Positions 62,457-64,000 of a stretch of 64,000 bases of DNA are shown piece after piece (position 1 is the first letter of the stretch; each line of letters opens with the position of its first letter). The translations under genes were made by a program, and so were the position numbers. The DNA is taken from the NCBI GenBank assembly GCA_963803295.1, contig CAWDMC010000010.1:434001-498000 (forward strand), written 5' to 3'. This DNA comes from CAWDMC01 sp963803295 (GTDB lineage: Bacteria > Acidobacteriota > Terriglobia > UBA7540). The notes beneath the pieces are model-generated. The model worked only from the letters and a program-made list of their open reading frames with translations. It was not told where the DNA came from and ran no database searches.

Positions 62457-62751
62457 GACTAGGCAGAACTGCCGTAAGGTATTCAACTGGAGGGTCCGCG
62501 CTTTCATCGTTCTGCGGAGACTGTAAGAGGAACGGATCTCTTGCTAAAGGCGGCCGGACTGATCCCATGCAAGCGATCCAGATCTTGAGACACTGAAGGG
62601 CAAGCAGTAGTTGATCCGTTGGTTTGGGTCCAAAATGTACTTTCCGAAAGGCGGAACGTCGCGCATACGCTTGTGATGTCGGTGTCCCCTGATCGAAGTT
62701 ATCGCAAATTAGTCTTGCGAGTTCTATACCGTCCAACCTTTTGAGGACCCG
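62457..62751. other. intergenic, nothing recognised
   Basis: About 295 bases without a supported gene. The long minus-strand open frame over this part has no family features and runs into the neighbouring coding regions. Confidence 0.4.
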
Positions 62752-63525
62752 GTGCGACCTTTTGGCGCATCGGACGAACGTGCGGTGGGTATTTCTCGCA
62801 AACGATCGGAGGTCCACCTGATTGATCGCGCAGTTCGATACTTTCCGATACTAGGGATTCTAGAGAGTACCACCTCTCCGGTACACTCTGTTTTAGAGAT
62901 CGGCTCTGGTCCCTATGGAATAGGAGAATATTATCCCCACCGTTTCGTAGGCTGTGACCTTTCCTTTTGTGGCACGCGGAGTCCTCTCATGCTTCCTGTT
63001 GTGGCCTCAGGACTACAACTGCCGTTTCTGGATTCGTCCTTCGATGTGGTCATTGCTTCTGACGTTTTGGAGCACGTTCCTCCACCAAACCGGAAGGCTC
63101 TTCTGCGCGAGGCTCTACGGGTGGCGCGCACAATTGTCTTGATTGGCTTCCCTTCCGGCATCCGTGCTTATGAGCTTGATCGGCAGCTCTGGACGGATTG
63201 CCATAACCTCAACAACGAGGTTCCTCCCTGGCTTGAGGAGCACGTGCTGTACTCTTTTCCGGACGAAACCTTGTTCAGGGATCTCAACGACGGTTGGAAG
63301 GTCCGAACTATCGGAAACGATAATCTCCGATTCCACGATTGGGTTATTCGGCGGGAAATGCGTTTTCGTTGGTATTGCGTCTTTCGTATTATCGAAAAGC
63401 TGGTTCCCAGCCTGTTGAAGCGTCTGCTAAGGTGCGCGAACCGCGAACCGTGCTACCGGAAAATCTTCGCCTTGACAAGAACTCAAGATGGAGCTTCTGG
63501 AGGTCGGTTGTTATGCGAAGAGTGA
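62752..63525 (+). CDS. SAM-dependent class I methyltransferase
   Basis: The 257-residue protein has the methyltransferase core: VLEIGSGPYGIGEYYPHRFV (motif I), FVGCDLSFCGT, then FDVVIASDVLEHVPPPNRKA (motifs II-III) and LLREALRVARTIVLIGFP. Its place inside the polysaccharide cluster suggests sugar or lipid-carrier methylation. The GTG at 62752 follows GAGGACCCG. Its stop overlaps the next gene, a glycosyltransferase. Confidence 0.88.
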   Translation: MRPFGASDERAVGISRKRSEVHLIDRAVRYFPILGILESTTSPVHSVLEIGSGPYGIGEYYPHRFVGCDLSFCGTRSPLMLPVVASGLQLPFLDSSFDVVIASDVLEHVPPPNRKALLREALRVARTIVLIGFPSGIRAYELDRQLWTDCHNLNNEVPPWLEEHVLYSFPDETLFRDLNDGWKVRTIGNDNLRFHDWVIRREMRFRWYCVFRIIEKLVPSLLKRLLRCANREPCYRKIFALTRTQDGASGGRLLCEE

Positions 63526-64000
63526 CTGTGGTGATCCCCACCTTCAATCGTAGGGAGGTTTTAACCAAGGCGATTCGTGCTCACTTGGTCCAATCTGCCC
63601 TGAGTGAGATAAAAGAGATTCTGGTCATCGACGACGGATCTACCGATGGCACCGAAGTTCGGGTTTGCGGTCTCGCCACCGGTTCTCCAGTCCCGATCCG
63701 CTACTGGCAGCATTCTAATCGCGGCCCGGCGGCAGCGCGCAATGTGGGAATCCGAGAGGCGACAGGTGAGATTATCCTCTTTTCGGATGACGACATTATT
63801 CCCGCTCCGGGTTTGCTGGCCGAGCACCTACGCTGGCATGACCAACATCCGGACATATGGGCGGCGGTGCTGGGATACGTCACGTGGTCTCCCGAGGTGC
63901 GACCGACTCCATTTATGAAGTGGTGTGGTCTCGATGGGCCGTTATTCGCATATGCACATTTCTTTGGCAGGGCTGAACTCGATTTTCGCTATTTCTACAC
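63513..64000 (+). CDS. family 2 glycosyltransferase, N-terminal part (cut by window edge)
   Basis: From ATG 63513 the frame reads MRRVTVVIPTFNRREVLTKA, with ILVIDDGSTDGTEVRV and GPAAARNVGIREATGEIILF followed by SDDDIIPAPG, the DxD-type metal site of GT2 enzymes. GGAGG lies ten bases before the ATG, inside the end of the methyltransferase gene. About 162 residues are present; the rest is beyond the right edge. Confidence 0.93.
   Translation, partial: MRRVTVVIPTFNRREVLTKAIRAHLVQSALSEIKEILVIDDGSTDGTEVRVCGLATGSPVPIRYWQHSNRGPAAARNVGIREATGEIILFSDDDIIPAPGLLAEHLRWHDQHPDIWAAVLGYVTWSPEVRPTPFMKWCGLDGPLFAYAHFFGRAELDFRYFY

Noticed and set aside
62416..62817. Minus-strand open frame of 133 codons between wzx and the methyltransferase
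   Set aside because: It has no family features, overlaps the ends of two clear genes and has no start signal.
1..64000. CRISPR array, prophage or rRNA operon
   Set aside because: No regularly spaced repeats, no phage structural genes and no rRNA sequence were seen. The holin-family name at 52.4 kb refers to a common chromosomal membrane protein.

Overview
The window is about 64 kb of a GC-rich bacterial chromosome. Its gene set fits a soil-type Acidobacteriota: a CerR-like TetR regulator, a Tat-exported GH116 enzyme, a succinylase-type diaminopimelate cluster with an archaeal/fungal-type Asd, a stand-alone Ku, many TPR proteins, and Wza/Wzc exopolysaccharide genes. That assignment is an inference from protein character; there is no rRNA here to settle it. 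Most genes are ordinary housekeeping genes with good ribosome binding sites.

Layout. 1-1 kb: start of glycogen synthase (glgA, minus). 1.4-8 kb: rsmA, an AhpD-like protein, a small cassette between two related upstream elements (IS1595 remnant and a SecD-P1-like secreted protein), a sulfatase fused to a golvesin-like domain, a MITE-like element, murJ and tRNA-Ala. 8.2-12 kb: M16 peptidase, TetR regulator overlapping an ECF sigma factor, Dps. 12.1-13.5 kb: a frameshifted insertion sequence. 13.6-18.1 kb: rpiA, frameshifted GH116 glycosidase, a small Tudor-like protein, cold-shock protein. 18.5-28.5 kb is the metabolic core: dapE-like, asd, dapB, dapA and dapD (lysine and cell-wall diaminopimelate), then ilvB, an ACT-domain small subunit, a second MITE-like element, ilvC (branched-chain amino acids) and proC (proline). 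28.5-37.5 kb: a TPR protein coupled to a HAMP membrane protein, a PspC protein, a lysophospholipid-acyltransferase-like protein, ETF-quinone oxidoreductase, a YfgM-like protein, and ftsK behind a structured leader. 37.6-43.4 kb is a decayed region: frameshifted TPR gene, cupin, MFS transporter, transposase scrap, frameshifted DUF1801 gene, a MazEF remnant and a 47-residue membrane protein. 44-50 kb: AsmA-like protein, Ku, a Lys-rich small protein, OsmC, a transposase-like remnant and enolase. 50-57 kb: Yip1-like protein, glgC, a small membrane protein, uvrC, two tandem YtxH proteins, a DUF948-like protein and a TIGR04282-type transferase. 57-64 kb: start of an exopolysaccharide cluster (wza, wzc-type tyrosine kinase, wzx flippase, methyltransferase, GT2), running off the right edge.

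Caution on frameshifts: enolase, which should be essential, carries a one-base deletion. Several other genes (GH116, the Tudor-like protein, DUF1801, the TPR pseudogene, the IS transposase) also show single-base-type frame changes. Some of these are probably sequence errors and not real decay, so pseudogene calls here are provisional.

I did not find one large, clearly new multi-gene system. The best leads for undescribed biology are the duplicated ~108-bp upstream element near 2.8/3.8 kb, the HAMP-TPR pair with overlapping stop and start, the hairpin-rich ftsK leader, the double palindrome at the ilvB promoter, the inverted repeat around the exopolysaccharide promoter, and the TA-bounded MITE family.
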